Assembly: GCF_015169395.1 (NCBI RefSeq)
Contig: NZ_CP063458.1
Location: forward strand, 1,736,001-1,800,000
Direction: 5' to 3'
DNA: 64,000 nucleotides
From: Humisphaera borealis
GTDB taxonomy: Bacteria > Planctomycetota > Phycisphaerae > Tepidisphaerales > Tepidisphaeraceae
The notes under the pieces were generated by a model. The model was not told the origin of the DNA, ran no database searches, and saw only the letters and a list, made by a program, of their open reading frames with translations. Position numbers and translations under genes: made by a program. This document shows, in pieces, positions 37,384-45,322 of this stretch; within the stretch, counting starts at the first letter, position 1; every line of letters begins with the position of its first letter.

Positions 37384-38772
37384 TCACACCTTGGGTGCCC
37401 ACTTCGCATCGTAATCGCGCGACCAGTGCTTCATCGCCGCTTCATCGCCGACGATTCTTCCGGTCTTGGGATCGCAGTTCAATGTCCGACCGGTGCGGTA
37501 TGCGATATTGCCCAGGTGGCAGATGACGACACTTCGGTGACCTTCCTCGATCTCGCAGTTCAGCTTCTCCTTGCCGCGAATCGTCTGAACGAAGTTGTCG
37601 ACATGCCGGGTGTTGCCGCTATTGGTTCCTTTAACTGGCTTATCGAGCATCGGCTTGCCCTTGGGGTCGAGCAGATAGTACCCGTCCCCGTCGACAACCA
37701 AAGTCGCTTTGTCGCCGTAGAACGCGATGCCGTAACTGTTGCCTTCGAACCCGCGCGGATGACAGCTGCGGCCTTCCCAGAAGATGGCCTTGTCACCGTA
37801 GTCGTAGGTGACGGACAGGGTGTCCGGCGTTTCCTGGTCGTCCTGAAAGTGATAGCGGCCGCCGCCGGCGGTGACACGTTTGGGAAACGCGACATCCAGT
37901 CCCCAGCGGCAGACGTCCAGGGCGTGCACGCCGTTGTTGCCGAGTTCTCCGGTGCCCCAGTGCCAGAACCAGTGCCACTTGTAGTGGACGACGTTCTCCG
38001 TGTACTCGGTACGCGGCGCGGGCCCCTGCCACAGGTCCCAGTTGAGTCCCGCCGGAACGCTCGCCGGCGTTCGCTTTCCGGTTTCGGGACGGGTGTTCAT
38101 GTACCACCCACGGCTCAGATAGACCTTGCCGATTTCACCTGCACGCACTTTTGCGATGCCTTCCATGACGCCAGACCAGCTTCGTCGCTGCGTGCCGTGC
38201 TGAACAACCCGGTCATGCTTCCGCGCAGCTGCGACGAGCATTTCGCCTTCGGCCGGATTGTGGGAGCAAGGCTTTTCTACATAAACATGTTTACCCGCCT
38301 GACATCCAAGGATTGCCGCCGGCGCATGCCAGTGGTCGGGCGTGGCAATGATGATGGCGTCGATGTCCTTGTTGTCGAGGATTCGGCGAAGGTCATCGGT
38401 GCCCTGGGGTTCGGTGTCCTGATACTGGCCGATCGCCTTGGCGGCCGCTTTCATGTGCCCTTCGTCGACGTCGCAGACATGGGTGACCACCGCGTCGGCG
38501 TTCTGAGCGAAGGTGCTTCCCACTTCCGTTCCGCGGCCGGCCGTACCGATCACGCCAATCCGCAACGGCTTGTCCGACTTGGCGGTCTTGACGATCTTCT
38601 TCACGGGCTTGGTGGTCGGCTGGGAAGGCTTTGTCGTTGCGGCAGGCACTTTTCCTGTCGCTGGTGCCGCCGAATCGGCGCCACTGGCAAGGCTCCCCAT
38701 GGCGACAACGCCCATGCCCGCAACGCTCACGTTTTTCAGGAAATCGCGCCGATTACTTGTATTGTCCGCCAT
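37384..38772 (-). CDS. Gfo/Idh/MocA-family oxidoreductase (Tat-exported)
   Basis: The 462-residue protein starts MADNTSNRRDFLKNVSVAGM, a Tat leader, followed by a Thr/Lys/Pro spacer. The NAD(P)-binding Rossmann motif is IGVIGTAGRGTEV. The central IIIATPDHWHAPAAILGCQAGKHVYVEKPCSHNPAEG contains the EKP motif whose lysine helps catalysis. GELGNNGVHALDVCRWGLD is the usual substrate-domain histidine region. Related secreted planctomycete proteins act on sugars or inositols; the substrate here is unknown. GGGAG precedes the ATG by four bases. It lies upstream of the DUF1501 gene on the same strand, 157 bases apart, so they may be co-transcribed. Confidence 0.92.
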   Translation of the reverse strand: MADNTSNRRDFLKNVSVAGMGVVAMGSLASGADSAAPATGKVPAATTKPSQPTTKPVKKIVKTAKSDKPLRIGVIGTAGRGTEVGSTFAQNADAVVTHVCDVDEGHMKAAAKAIGQYQDTEPQGTDDLRRILDNKDIDAIIIATPDHWHAPAAILGCQAGKHVYVEKPCSHNPAEGEMLVAAARKHDRVVQHGTQRRSWSGVMEGIAKVRAGEIGKVYLSRGWYMNTRPETGKRTPASVPAGLNWDLWQGPAPRTEYTENVVHYKWHWFWHWGTGELGNNGVHALDVCRWGLDVAFPKRVTAGGGRYHFQDDQETPDTLSVTYDYGDKAIFWEGRSCHPRGFEGNSYGIAFYGDKATLVVDGDGYYLLDPKGKPMLDKPVKGTNSGNTRHVDNFVQTIRGKEKLNCEIEEGHRSVVICHLGNIAYRTGRTLNCDPKTGRIVGDEAAMKHWSRDYDAKWAPKV

Positions 38773-39057
38773 GTCGCTCCCGATTCAGGAAGAAGTGCAC
38801 CAGGGTTGCCGGCCACGAGAATCGAACACCGGACCCGATCGAAGGACTATACCGCGTTCGCGGGTTGACGTGGAACCGACAGTTTTCATGGACTTTCACA
38901 GCCGCTAACGCTTAAGATAGGTAGCGGCAGTTGCTGTATTCACCTCTGAAGGTTGTTCAAAATCAGGTCGAGTTAAACGATCTCCCAGGTCTGCCGATCC
39001 GTATTAAGGCCCGAGACTCAATCACGTCAAAAGCTTCCCTGTCCCCCGGAGTTCGCC

Positions 39058-39843
39058 ATGAAGCATCTCGAACCATCCCGTCTTACCGCCACAGATCGTT
39101 CGCGTAAGTCAGGTCGACGCGGGTTCACCCTTGTCGAGCTACTGGTGGTCATCGGGATTATCGCGCTGTTGATCTCCATCCTGCTTCCGTCACTCGCGCG
39201 GGCCCGCGAGCAAGGCAACAAGGTGAAGTGCCTGAGCAACCTTCGCCAGCTCGGGATGGCATTTATTGGCTACGCCAATTCCAACAAGTATTACATGCCG
39301 GCCGGAGCCCCCTACAACGTGTTCCGCGTCGAGGATTGGGTCCACTGGGAGACGTCGGGTACCGGCTCGGGCGGCGCGGGCACACGGAAGCTGGATGACT
39401 CGGCGCTCGGTCAGTTCCTCGGTCGCCCTTTCCCGAAGGACATGATGGTCTGCCCGTCCGATCGGAGTTTGGAGGGTCGTGCCCGACGCGGGCAGTACGG
39501 CGGGTACCCGTTCAGCTATGTGATGAACTCCCACGCGTCGCCGTTCAAGAGCGCCACGTACAAGTTCCCGATCACCCGTTATGTCAATCCGACCAACAAG
39601 ATCCTCGTTTACGAGGAGGACGAGTCCACGATCGATGACGGTTGGGGCACCATGGATACCGGCAGCATCAACCTGCTGGCAATTCGCCATGACCGGGCAC
39701 CTCTCGTGCCCGATACGGCGGCGGTAGGTCTCAGTTCAAACGGCGATCGACAGGGCAACGTGGTGTTTGCCGACGGCCACGCAGAGTTCATCGACCGCAA
39801 CTCGGCCCACACGAACAAGTACTACGACCCGTTCGTTCGATGA
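39058..39843 (+). CDS. Type II secretion pseudopilin-like protein (prepilin cleavage leader, H-X9-DG C-terminus)
   Basis: The 261-residue protein carries a class III leader, [22 protein letters not shown], with cleavage after the glycine and the conserved glutamate at +5, followed by a long hydrophobic helix. The rest ([39 protein letters not shown]) matches the large DUF1559-like/prepilin-type family with a C-terminal DG motif that is strongly expanded in planctomycetes. Members form or decorate pseudopilus-like envelope structures; their exact role is not known. GGAG lies nine bases before the ATG. No secretion operon surrounds it. Confidence 0.9.
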   Translation: MKHLEPSRLTATDRSRKSGRRGFTLVELLVVIGIIALLISILLPSLARAREQGNKVKCLSNLRQLGMAFIGYANSNKYYMPAGAPYNVFRVEDWVHWETSGTGSGGAGTRKLDDSALGQFLGRPFPKDMMVCPSDRSLEGRARRGQYGGYPFSYVMNSHASPFKSATYKFPITRYVNPTNKILVYEEDESTIDDGWGTMDTGSINLLAIRHDRAPLVPDTAAVGLSSNGDRQGNVVFADGHAEFIDRNSAHTNKYYDPFVR

Positions 39844-39867
39844 ACTCAAGCCGATTCGCCCTCGCGA

Positions 39868-40662
39868 TCAGAGGCCGACGTTATTGAAGCCGGCATCCAC
39901 GTAGAGCGTCTCTCCGGTTACGCCGCTGGACAGTTCACTCAGGAGATAAACCGCCGTTTTGCCAACCTCGTCGGCGTCGATGTTCCGCTTGAGTGGTGCC
40001 TTCTTCGGCGTGTATTCCAGCATCTCATCGATTCCACCGACGCCCATCGCGGCCAGCGTGCGGATCGGGCCCGCAGAGATGCAGTTCACCCGGATCTTCT
40101 TTTCACCCAAGTCATACGCGAGATAACGCGCGGTTGATTCCAGCGCCGCCTTGGCAACGCCCATCACGTTGTAGCCGGGAATCACTTTCTCTGCGCCGTA
40201 GTAGCTCATCGCGACGACCGATCCGCCATTGGGCATCAGCGGCAACGCGGCGCGCGTCAGTGCGATCAGGCTGTAGGCGCTGATGTCGCATGCCTGCGAG
40301 TAGACTTCGCGCGGCGTCTGGGTGAACACGCCCTGCTCTTTCTTGAGATAGTCCTTGTTCGCAAACGCCAGCGAGTGCACCAGGAAATCGATGGTGCCGA
40401 AGCGCTCTTTGGCGGCGGCAAAGAAGGCGGCAATCGACTCGTCCGAGCCGACATCGCAGGTGTGCAGAAAGGGGTCGGAAATTCCCAGCTCGTCGATCGA
40501 CTTTTTCGCGCGGCGGAGCGACTTGTCAGCATCGCCCATGACGAGGTAGCCGAAGCCGCAGGTCGCGCCGTGCTGAATCGCGTTATGACCGATATGCCAG
40601 GCGATCGAACGATCGTTCGCCACGTTCAGAATCAAGCCCTTTTTGCCGTCCAACAGACCCAT
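39868..40662 (-). CDS. fabI: Enoyl-[acyl-carrier-protein] reductase (NADH)
   Basis: The 264-residue short-chain dehydrogenase performs the last step of each fatty-acid elongation cycle. FabI features are MGLLDGKKGLILNVANDRSIAWHIG (cofactor loop of the divergent SDR type), FLVHSLAFA and the catalytic Tyr-x6-Lys as YNVMGVAK. The AAGPIRTLAA-like segment (SAGPIRTLAAMGVGG) and the C-terminal SSGVTGETLYVDAGFNNVG are typical. Length is normal. AAGGAG precedes the ATG. A GCCGAC/GTCGGC palindrome (40681-40698) lies upstream of the gene and might be an operator. It is convergent with the pseudopilin gene. Confidence 0.96.
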   Translation of the reverse strand: MGLLDGKKGLILNVANDRSIAWHIGHNAIQHGATCGFGYLVMGDADKSLRRAKKSIDELGISDPFLHTCDVGSDESIAAFFAAAKERFGTIDFLVHSLAFANKDYLKKEQGVFTQTPREVYSQACDISAYSLIALTRAALPLMPNGGSVVAMSYYGAEKVIPGYNVMGVAKAALESTARYLAYDLGEKKIRVNCISAGPIRTLAAMGVGGIDEMLEYTPKKAPLKRNIDADEVGKTAVYLLSELSSGVTGETLYVDAGFNNVGL

Positions 40663-40680
40663 AGCGTCGCTCCTTCTTCA

Positions 40681-40698
40681 GCCGACCAAACAGTCGGC
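40681..40698. promoter_or_regulatory. Palindrome in the fabI leader
   Basis: GCCGAC, six bases, GTCGGC lies about 20 bases upstream of the fabI start. It could be a repressor site or an RNA hairpin. No promoter could be assigned with confidence. Confidence 0.35.
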
Positions 40699-40894
40699 GC
40701 GTTTGAGTTCAACGAGCAAGCTTAAAGAGGGGACGCCAATGCGACAAGCGAGGGGAGGCCGCAGGTGTGAAGTTCTTTTCCCAATCCACCCGTAATGCAA
40801 AGTCGGCGCAGGGTTTAGGCACATCAGCGGGCCGGCGAGATCGGCCCTATGGGACCTTGCGACCGGGTTTGGAAGTGTGGGAACGGCTCGGGGC

Positions 40895-41206
40895 TCACTT
40901 CTCTTCGGAATCGCGACACGCCGCCAGCAGGAATATCCGTTCCTGGAGAAGGTTTCTGATGTCGTGAACGATGCGATCAACACGCTTGGTACCAAGCAGT
41001 TGCATCAGCTCGGCTTCCAACGCATGGCAACGCGCTACTTCAACACGTAGTGATCGGAGTTCTTCGTCCTTCGACGACTCGTCCGACGATGACGCGGTGC
41101 CGGCAGCGAATCCGACGTGACTTGACGAGAGGGACGGAAGTGTTGGCTGCGACATGAATAGGTTTGTTGGTGAGTCGAAACCGGGTTGCGATTGGCGGTT
41201 GAGCAT
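40895..41206 (-). CDS. Small hypothetical coiled-coil protein (103 aa)
   Basis: The product begins MLNRQSQPGFDSPTNLFMSQPTL. Its second half (SSKDEELRSLRVEVARCHALEAELMQLLGTKRVDRIVHDIRNLLQERIFLL) is a strongly helical, heptad-rich sequence that looks like a genuine coiled coil. The N-terminal half is Ser/Pro-rich and probably disordered. An AGGG lies near the ATG at 41206; an internal ATG at 41155 would give 86 residues. No family was recognised. It stands alone between fabI and the cytochrome gene. Confidence 0.5.
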   Translation of the reverse strand: MLNRQSQPGFDSPTNLFMSQPTLPSLSSSHVGFAAGTASSSDESSKDEELRSLRVEVARCHALEAELMQLLGTKRVDRIVHDIRNLLQERIFLLAACRDSEEK

Positions 41207-41745
41207 CGGACTACCCTGTTTTGTTTCTGTGGCGAATTGCGAAAAGGGACTTCGTCAATCCGCTTAGTGACTCTTAACGGACCGCCAAGCGAACCGAACG
41301 GCGAAAATGTGACAATTGAAACCCAACGAGCAACTCCGTCGTAATTGAATCGAAGCCAACTGGATGGCCATGGCAAGTTATTGGCTTAAGTCTTCACCAA
41401 TGGCTTACTCGCGTCGATTCAAAGGTAAGCAAACCGCGTGCTGTGCTTCATCGTGGCTTCATCCATGCCCGATAGCGGCGGTTTCAACGTTATTCCGCGA
41501 CATTTCGTCGCGTGTGGCACCGCTCAAGTGGGCCAAATGAGGCGCGTCATTTGTTGCGTCCGGTTCCTCAAAGCGTGGGATCAACCCTATTCAGGGCGGT
41601 CCTGTCGTCCCAACCTGAGGCAAGATGAAGGGTCGTTAGTGGGGTAAGGATGCGGTTCGACGGGCTTATCGGACTGCACGAGGTGACTCGAACCAATCGG
41701 ACAATTGATTTCGTCAGTGAAGTGACGTTTTCAGAAGGAACTGCT
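41207..41745. other. Intergenic region before the cytochrome gene
   Basis: About 540 bases with no convincing gene, RNA or repeat. The end holds the AGAAGGAA ribosome site of the cytochrome c lipoprotein. Confidence 0.5.
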
Positions 41746-42213
41746 GTGAACACGCATATGACATCGTTCGTCCGCCACCTGTCGGTCATCGCCGTCGGAT
41801 CTGTTGCGCTGCTCGCTTTGGCCAGCGGCTGCGACAAAGCGGTCGGTGCGACACAGGACACCCCCAAACCCGCGGTGAAGGTCTCTCTGGGCTCTTCCGA
41901 CGCCGCCGACGGTCAGAAGTGGTTCAATCAGGCTTGTGCGGCTTGTCACGGATTTAACGGCCAGGGCATGCCGCGCCAGGGGCCGACGCTCCGAACTAGT
42001 CAGTTCGTGTTCGAACATGCGGACGACGAGCTGGTCGACTTCATCAAAGCCGGCCGTGCTGCGACCGATCCGAAGAGCCTCATGAAGCTCCAGATGCCTC
42101 CGAAGGGTACAAATCCCGGACTGACGGACGGACAGCTCAAGCAAATCGTTGCTTTTATCCGACAGTTGCAACAGGAAGCCGGCTCGGGACAGACGGCTTC
42201 AGCCGGGCTTTAG
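41746..42213 (+). CDS. Cytochrome c lipoprotein
   Basis: The 155-residue protein has a lipoprotein signal (HLSVIAVGSVALLALASGC, lipobox ASGC) followed by a short Pro/Lys tether. A class I cytochrome c domain carries the haem motif CAACH (ACAACHGFNGQG) and the distal methionine candidate in LQMPPKGTNPGLTDGQL. It would carry electrons at the outer face of a membrane. GTG at 41746 was chosen because AGAAGGAA lies seven bases before it; an ATG lies four codons later, and longer upstream frames lack a signal. The membrane-anchored propeller protein follows on the same strand and is a likely redox partner. Confidence 0.88.
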   Translation: MNTHMTSFVRHLSVIAVGSVALLALASGCDKAVGATQDTPKPAVKVSLGSSDAADGQKWFNQACAACHGFNGQGMPRQGPTLRTSQFVFEHADDELVDFIKAGRAATDPKSLMKLQMPPKGTNPGLTDGQLKQIVAFIRQLQQEAGSGQTASAGL

Positions 42214-42356
42214 ACCATGCGGCTTTAGACGTAACTGGGATTCGTTCCATCGAAGGTTCGCCTTGGCAAGGTCTGAGGCGAACTTTTCAGTTGAATGGGC
42301 ATGATTCATTCCGTGTGCCCGACCGACACCGCGCCTTCAATTGAAAGTGAACCGTC

Positions 42357-44159
42357 ATGAGCACGTTAATCGACCATGCGGAAGACGATGACGATCTGCC
42401 CGTAGCCGTTCCGGTGGAGCACGCGCCGGCGGCTCCGAGGTCGCCCAGTTCGCTCGGCCGCCGCATCCGATGGGGTCTGATTGGTGCGATGGCGATCGCG
42501 GTGGCGGTATTGCTCGTTCGCGGCCGGGGCGTCGGCCAGTGGATGAAACAGACGCTCGGCATCAGCGGCCAATCGCTTGCTCCGCCGCTGGTCATTGGCG
42601 CTCGTCCTTCCGACGGGGCGGCCAACGTGAAGCCTGACGAGGCGCTCTCTTTCCGCATGAGTGCGCCCAATGGGGCACTTGCTGCTGCCACGCTCAACTC
42701 ATCGAATATCGTTCTCCGCAAAGCGGACGACGAAACGCCGATCGAAGCAGCGATCTCGCAGTCCACAGGATCGGACGGCATTACGACCGTCACCCTTCGC
42801 CCGGCCAGAACGCTCGACGGCATGACCCGTTACAAGCTGTCCATTGGTGCCGGATTGAAGGACGCCAAGGGCGTGGCCGCGGTCGCCAGGACCATCTCTT
42901 TCAGCACCGGTTCTCTGGCCGATCCGTCGATCAAGTTTGCACAGGTGTCTCTGCCTACGGCTGGCGGTGCGGGCTTCACGTGCGTTCAGATGGGCCCCGA
43001 CGGTCGGCTTTGGGCTGGCAGCGATGAGGGTCGCATCTACCGCTTTCCGATCACGGCCGACGGCACCCTCGGAAAGCCTGAGGTTTTCACAGCCCTGCAG
43101 GAGACCAACGGCGGGAACCGCTTGCTGACTGGATTCGCATTCGATCCCTCAACATCCAGTTCAGCCGACCCTTCGAATGGCACGGTAACGATCTGGGTCA
43201 GTCATGGCTGGTTCGGCTTTGAAAGTGCTCCGGACCTCAGCGGCAAAGTATCGCGAATGGGCGGCAAGGGACTGGCCGATGTTCATGATGTTGTGGTGGG
43301 GCTTCCGCGATCCGTGAAAGACCACCTGACAAACCAGCCGGCGTTCGGACCCGACGGTGCACTGTACATTCCGCAGCCCAGCAACAGCGCGTACGGGGCT
43401 CCGGATGAGATATGGGGCAACCGACCGGAACACCGTCTGAACGCGTCAATACTGCGACTGGATACGAAATCTCTCGGCCAATCACAGACCATCGATGCCC
43501 GCACGGCCGACGTCGGCGGGAGTTACGATCCCGACGCACCGGCCGCACCCCTGACCATTTATGCCAAGGGCATTCGCCTCGCGTACGACCTGCTCTGGCA
43601 CAGCAACGGCAGGCTGTATGCCGCAGTCAACGGTTCCAGCCCGGGCGGCAATACCCCCGCCGGTGCGAAGGCGCCTTCCCTGAAGGCCGTGACCATGACG
43701 GAACACGACTGGCTCTTTGATGTTCGCAAGGGGCGCTACTACGGTCACCCCAACCCGGCCCAGGGGCACTACATCTTGAATGGCGGAAATCCGACGGCGG
43801 GTAGCGACGTCGCTGAGGTGACCGAATACCCCGTCGGCACCCAACCCGATGCCGACTGGACGCCCGCTGCCTATGACTTCGGAACGCACGTTTCACCCAA
43901 TGGCACGGTCGAGTTCAAGTCTGGCGCGTTCGACGGCAAGATGAAGGGGAAGGTGCTCGTCTGCCGCTACAACAACGGCAGCGACATCCTGTGCCTGGAC
44001 CTTGATGAAAAAGGCCAGGTTCGTACCGCCCATGTCGGCATCCCCGGGCTCACGAAGCTGGCTTCCCCGCTGGACATCGCCGAAGACCCCAGTACCGGCT
44101 GCCTGTACGTGAGTGAGTACGGCGCGCAGAAGATCACCCTGCTGCGGCCGGTGAAGTGA
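42357..44159 (+). CDS. Membrane-anchored beta-propeller protein with Ig-like domain (quinoprotein-dehydrogenase-like)
   Basis: The 600-residue protein has an acidic cytoplasmic N-terminus, one membrane helix at about 38-54 (WGLIGAMAIAVAVLLV) and an outside part. Residues about 75-185 form a Big_5-like Ig domain (RPSDGAANVKPDEALSFRMS, LDGMTRYKLSIGAGLKDAKG). The remainder is a six-bladed propeller of the PQQ glucose/sorbosone dehydrogenase type (GFTCVQMGPDGRLWAGSDEGRIYRFPITADG, NQPAFGPDGALYIPQPSNSAYG, LASPLDIAEDPSTGCLYVSEYG). The cytochrome gene 143 bases upstream supports a redox role, although cofactor-binding residues could not be confirmed by eye. Confidence 0.8.
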   Translation: MSTLIDHAEDDDDLPVAVPVEHAPAAPRSPSSLGRRIRWGLIGAMAIAVAVLLVRGRGVGQWMKQTLGISGQSLAPPLVIGARPSDGAANVKPDEALSFRMSAPNGALAAATLNSSNIVLRKADDETPIEAAISQSTGSDGITTVTLRPARTLDGMTRYKLSIGAGLKDAKGVAAVARTISFSTGSLADPSIKFAQVSLPTAGGAGFTCVQMGPDGRLWAGSDEGRIYRFPITADGTLGKPEVFTALQETNGGNRLLTGFAFDPSTSSSADPSNGTVTIWVSHGWFGFESAPDLSGKVSRMGGKGLADVHDVVVGLPRSVKDHLTNQPAFGPDGALYIPQPSNSAYGAPDEIWGNRPEHRLNASILRLDTKSLGQSQTIDARTADVGGSYDPDAPAAPLTIYAKGIRLAYDLLWHSNGRLYAAVNGSSPGGNTPAGAKAPSLKAVTMTEHDWLFDVRKGRYYGHPNPAQGHYILNGGNPTAGSDVAEVTEYPVGTQPDADWTPAAYDFGTHVSPNGTVEFKSGAFDGKMKGKVLVCRYNNGSDILCLDLDEKGQVRTAHVGIPGLTKLASPLDIAEDPSTGCLYVSEYGAQKITLLRPVK

Positions 44160-44198
44160 AGCTCTTGCCCTGCTGCTCTATCAGGGCTTTCAACGCCA

Positions 44199-44256
44199 AA
44201 ACGCCAAGGATCCAGGACAAGGTCAGAGACTGGCCCTTCTTGGATCCTTGGCGTTT
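44199..44256. terminator. Long hairpin between convergent genes
   Basis: A perfect 16-bp stem (AAACGCCAAGGATCCA with TGGATCCTTGGCGTTT) closes a 26-base loop. It lies between two convergent genes and could stop transcription from both sides, though no long T-run follows. Confidence 0.6.
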
Positions 44257-44282
44257 GAGTCCAGATCGTAGTTCACCGTTCG

Positions 44283-45149
44283 CTATCTGATGTGCTCGGG
44301 AAAGTCCCGCTGATACCGCGTCAGCAACGCCGCCTCGTCATTCGGGACGACATATACCTTTCCTCGAATGACTTTCGTCTCGCCCGCCGCGAGCCCGCCT
44401 ATCCGAAAGTCGCTGTGCAGACACCGCGCGACACCTTGAAACAGCTCCTGGTACGGCTCCCACGCCGTGGCAAACAAAAACTTTCCGTCTCCTGACTCGC
44501 ATCCAATCAGACCGTTACTCGGTACCACCGGCGACAGTGGCCGGGGATTGACGTCCGCCCGAGGGACATGCGCCGGGCACCAAACCTGGCCTGGCACGTA
44601 CCGAGCTTCCGTCGCCCATGGTTCGAAAGGCATCCGCACCTGCTTCCCATTCCTGTAGATGAAGCACTTGCCGAGGTAATCCGTCGGTGAGTTTTTCGGC
44701 GGATCGGCAAAGCCACAGAACAACCCCAGCCTCACACAAGGCTGCGCCCAGTGGGCCAGGCTGGGCTGATTGGTCGGATTGTGGGCAACGACGCGAAAGT
44801 CGATCTCTCCCCGCCCTGCCGTGATGGTGTGATCCACAATCACCCCGTCGGCAAGGGTATCGCGAATGACGATCCGCTTCCCACCGGCCGGTACCTCGAC
44901 ATCTTCAGTCTTGTGCTTGATGACCGTCTGCTTCACCCAGTCGGCATCCGTCGAACCGGGACGACAGTATGCCTCAAGGTAGTTGATGCGGATCTCCGGC
45001 GTCTGATCAGACGTGATGACCAGCCAATGGCCATCCCGCGCGATCGAGAGATCCGGTCCAATGGCGACGGCGGCCGGCGGTTTGGTCGAACGGCACCCGG
45101 CGAGCATAGAAATCAGGACGATCGCGATCATCGAAGCGGACGTATCCAT
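44283..45149 (-). CDS. Hypothetical lipoprotein
   Basis: The 288-residue protein starts MDTSASMIAIVLISMLAGCRSTKPP, a clear lipoprotein signal with lipobox LAGC. The mature part is beta-rich (DGHWLVITSDQTPEIRINYLEAYCRPGS, RIVIRDTLADGVIVDHTITAGRGEIDFRVVAHN, KFLFATAWEPYQELFQGVARCLHSDFRIGGLAAGETKVIRGKVYVV), like planctomycete proteins that compare with carbohydrate-active accessory domains; no named family was recognised. GAGGAG precedes the ATG at 45149, which excludes the longer upstream frame. It lies downstream of the dimethylformamidase-like gene on the same strand. Confidence 0.75.
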   Translation of the reverse strand: MDTSASMIAIVLISMLAGCRSTKPPAAVAIGPDLSIARDGHWLVITSDQTPEIRINYLEAYCRPGSTDADWVKQTVIKHKTEDVEVPAGGKRIVIRDTLADGVIVDHTITAGRGEIDFRVVAHNPTNQPSLAHWAQPCVRLGLFCGFADPPKNSPTDYLGKCFIYRNGKQVRMPFEPWATEARYVPGQVWCPAHVPRADVNPRPLSPVVPSNGLIGCESGDGKFLFATAWEPYQELFQGVARCLHSDFRIGGLAAGETKVIRGKVYVVPNDEAALLTRYQRDFPEHIR

Positions 45150-45207
45150 CGAAAGGCTCCTCGTTCCAGACCCGGACCAGCGACAAATGCCCCCAGATTC
45201 GATCAGC

Positions 45208-45239
45208 GACACGGGCTTCCAGCGCTTCCAGCCCGTGTC
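45208..45239. repeat. Palindromic hairpin, family D-like
   Basis: GACACGGGCT pairs with AGCCCGTGTC across a 12-base loop that contains AGCGCT. The outer sequence GTGACA(C/T)GGGCT resembles the arms of the repeat pair at 63236-63329. Confidence 0.65.
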
Positions 45240-45256
45240 ACTGACTGCATCCTCTC

Positions 45257-45286
45257 CCATCAGTGCCCATCGGTGCGCATGTGTGG
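45257..45286. repeat. Three degenerate 10-base direct repeats
   Basis: CCATCAGTGC, CCATCGGTGC and GCATGTGTGG follow each other without gaps. The ten-base period is obvious; I see no further copies in this window. Confidence 0.6.
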
Positions 45287-45322
45287 ACTTCATTCTCTCT
45301 TTTTGGATTTCGATCGATGTGC

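Noticed and set aside
38806-38840. Sequence resembling the 3' end of a tRNA on the minus strand (TTCGATTC and GGCCGGCAACC)
   Set aside because: The T-stem does not pair and no acceptor or anticodon arm could be found upstream.
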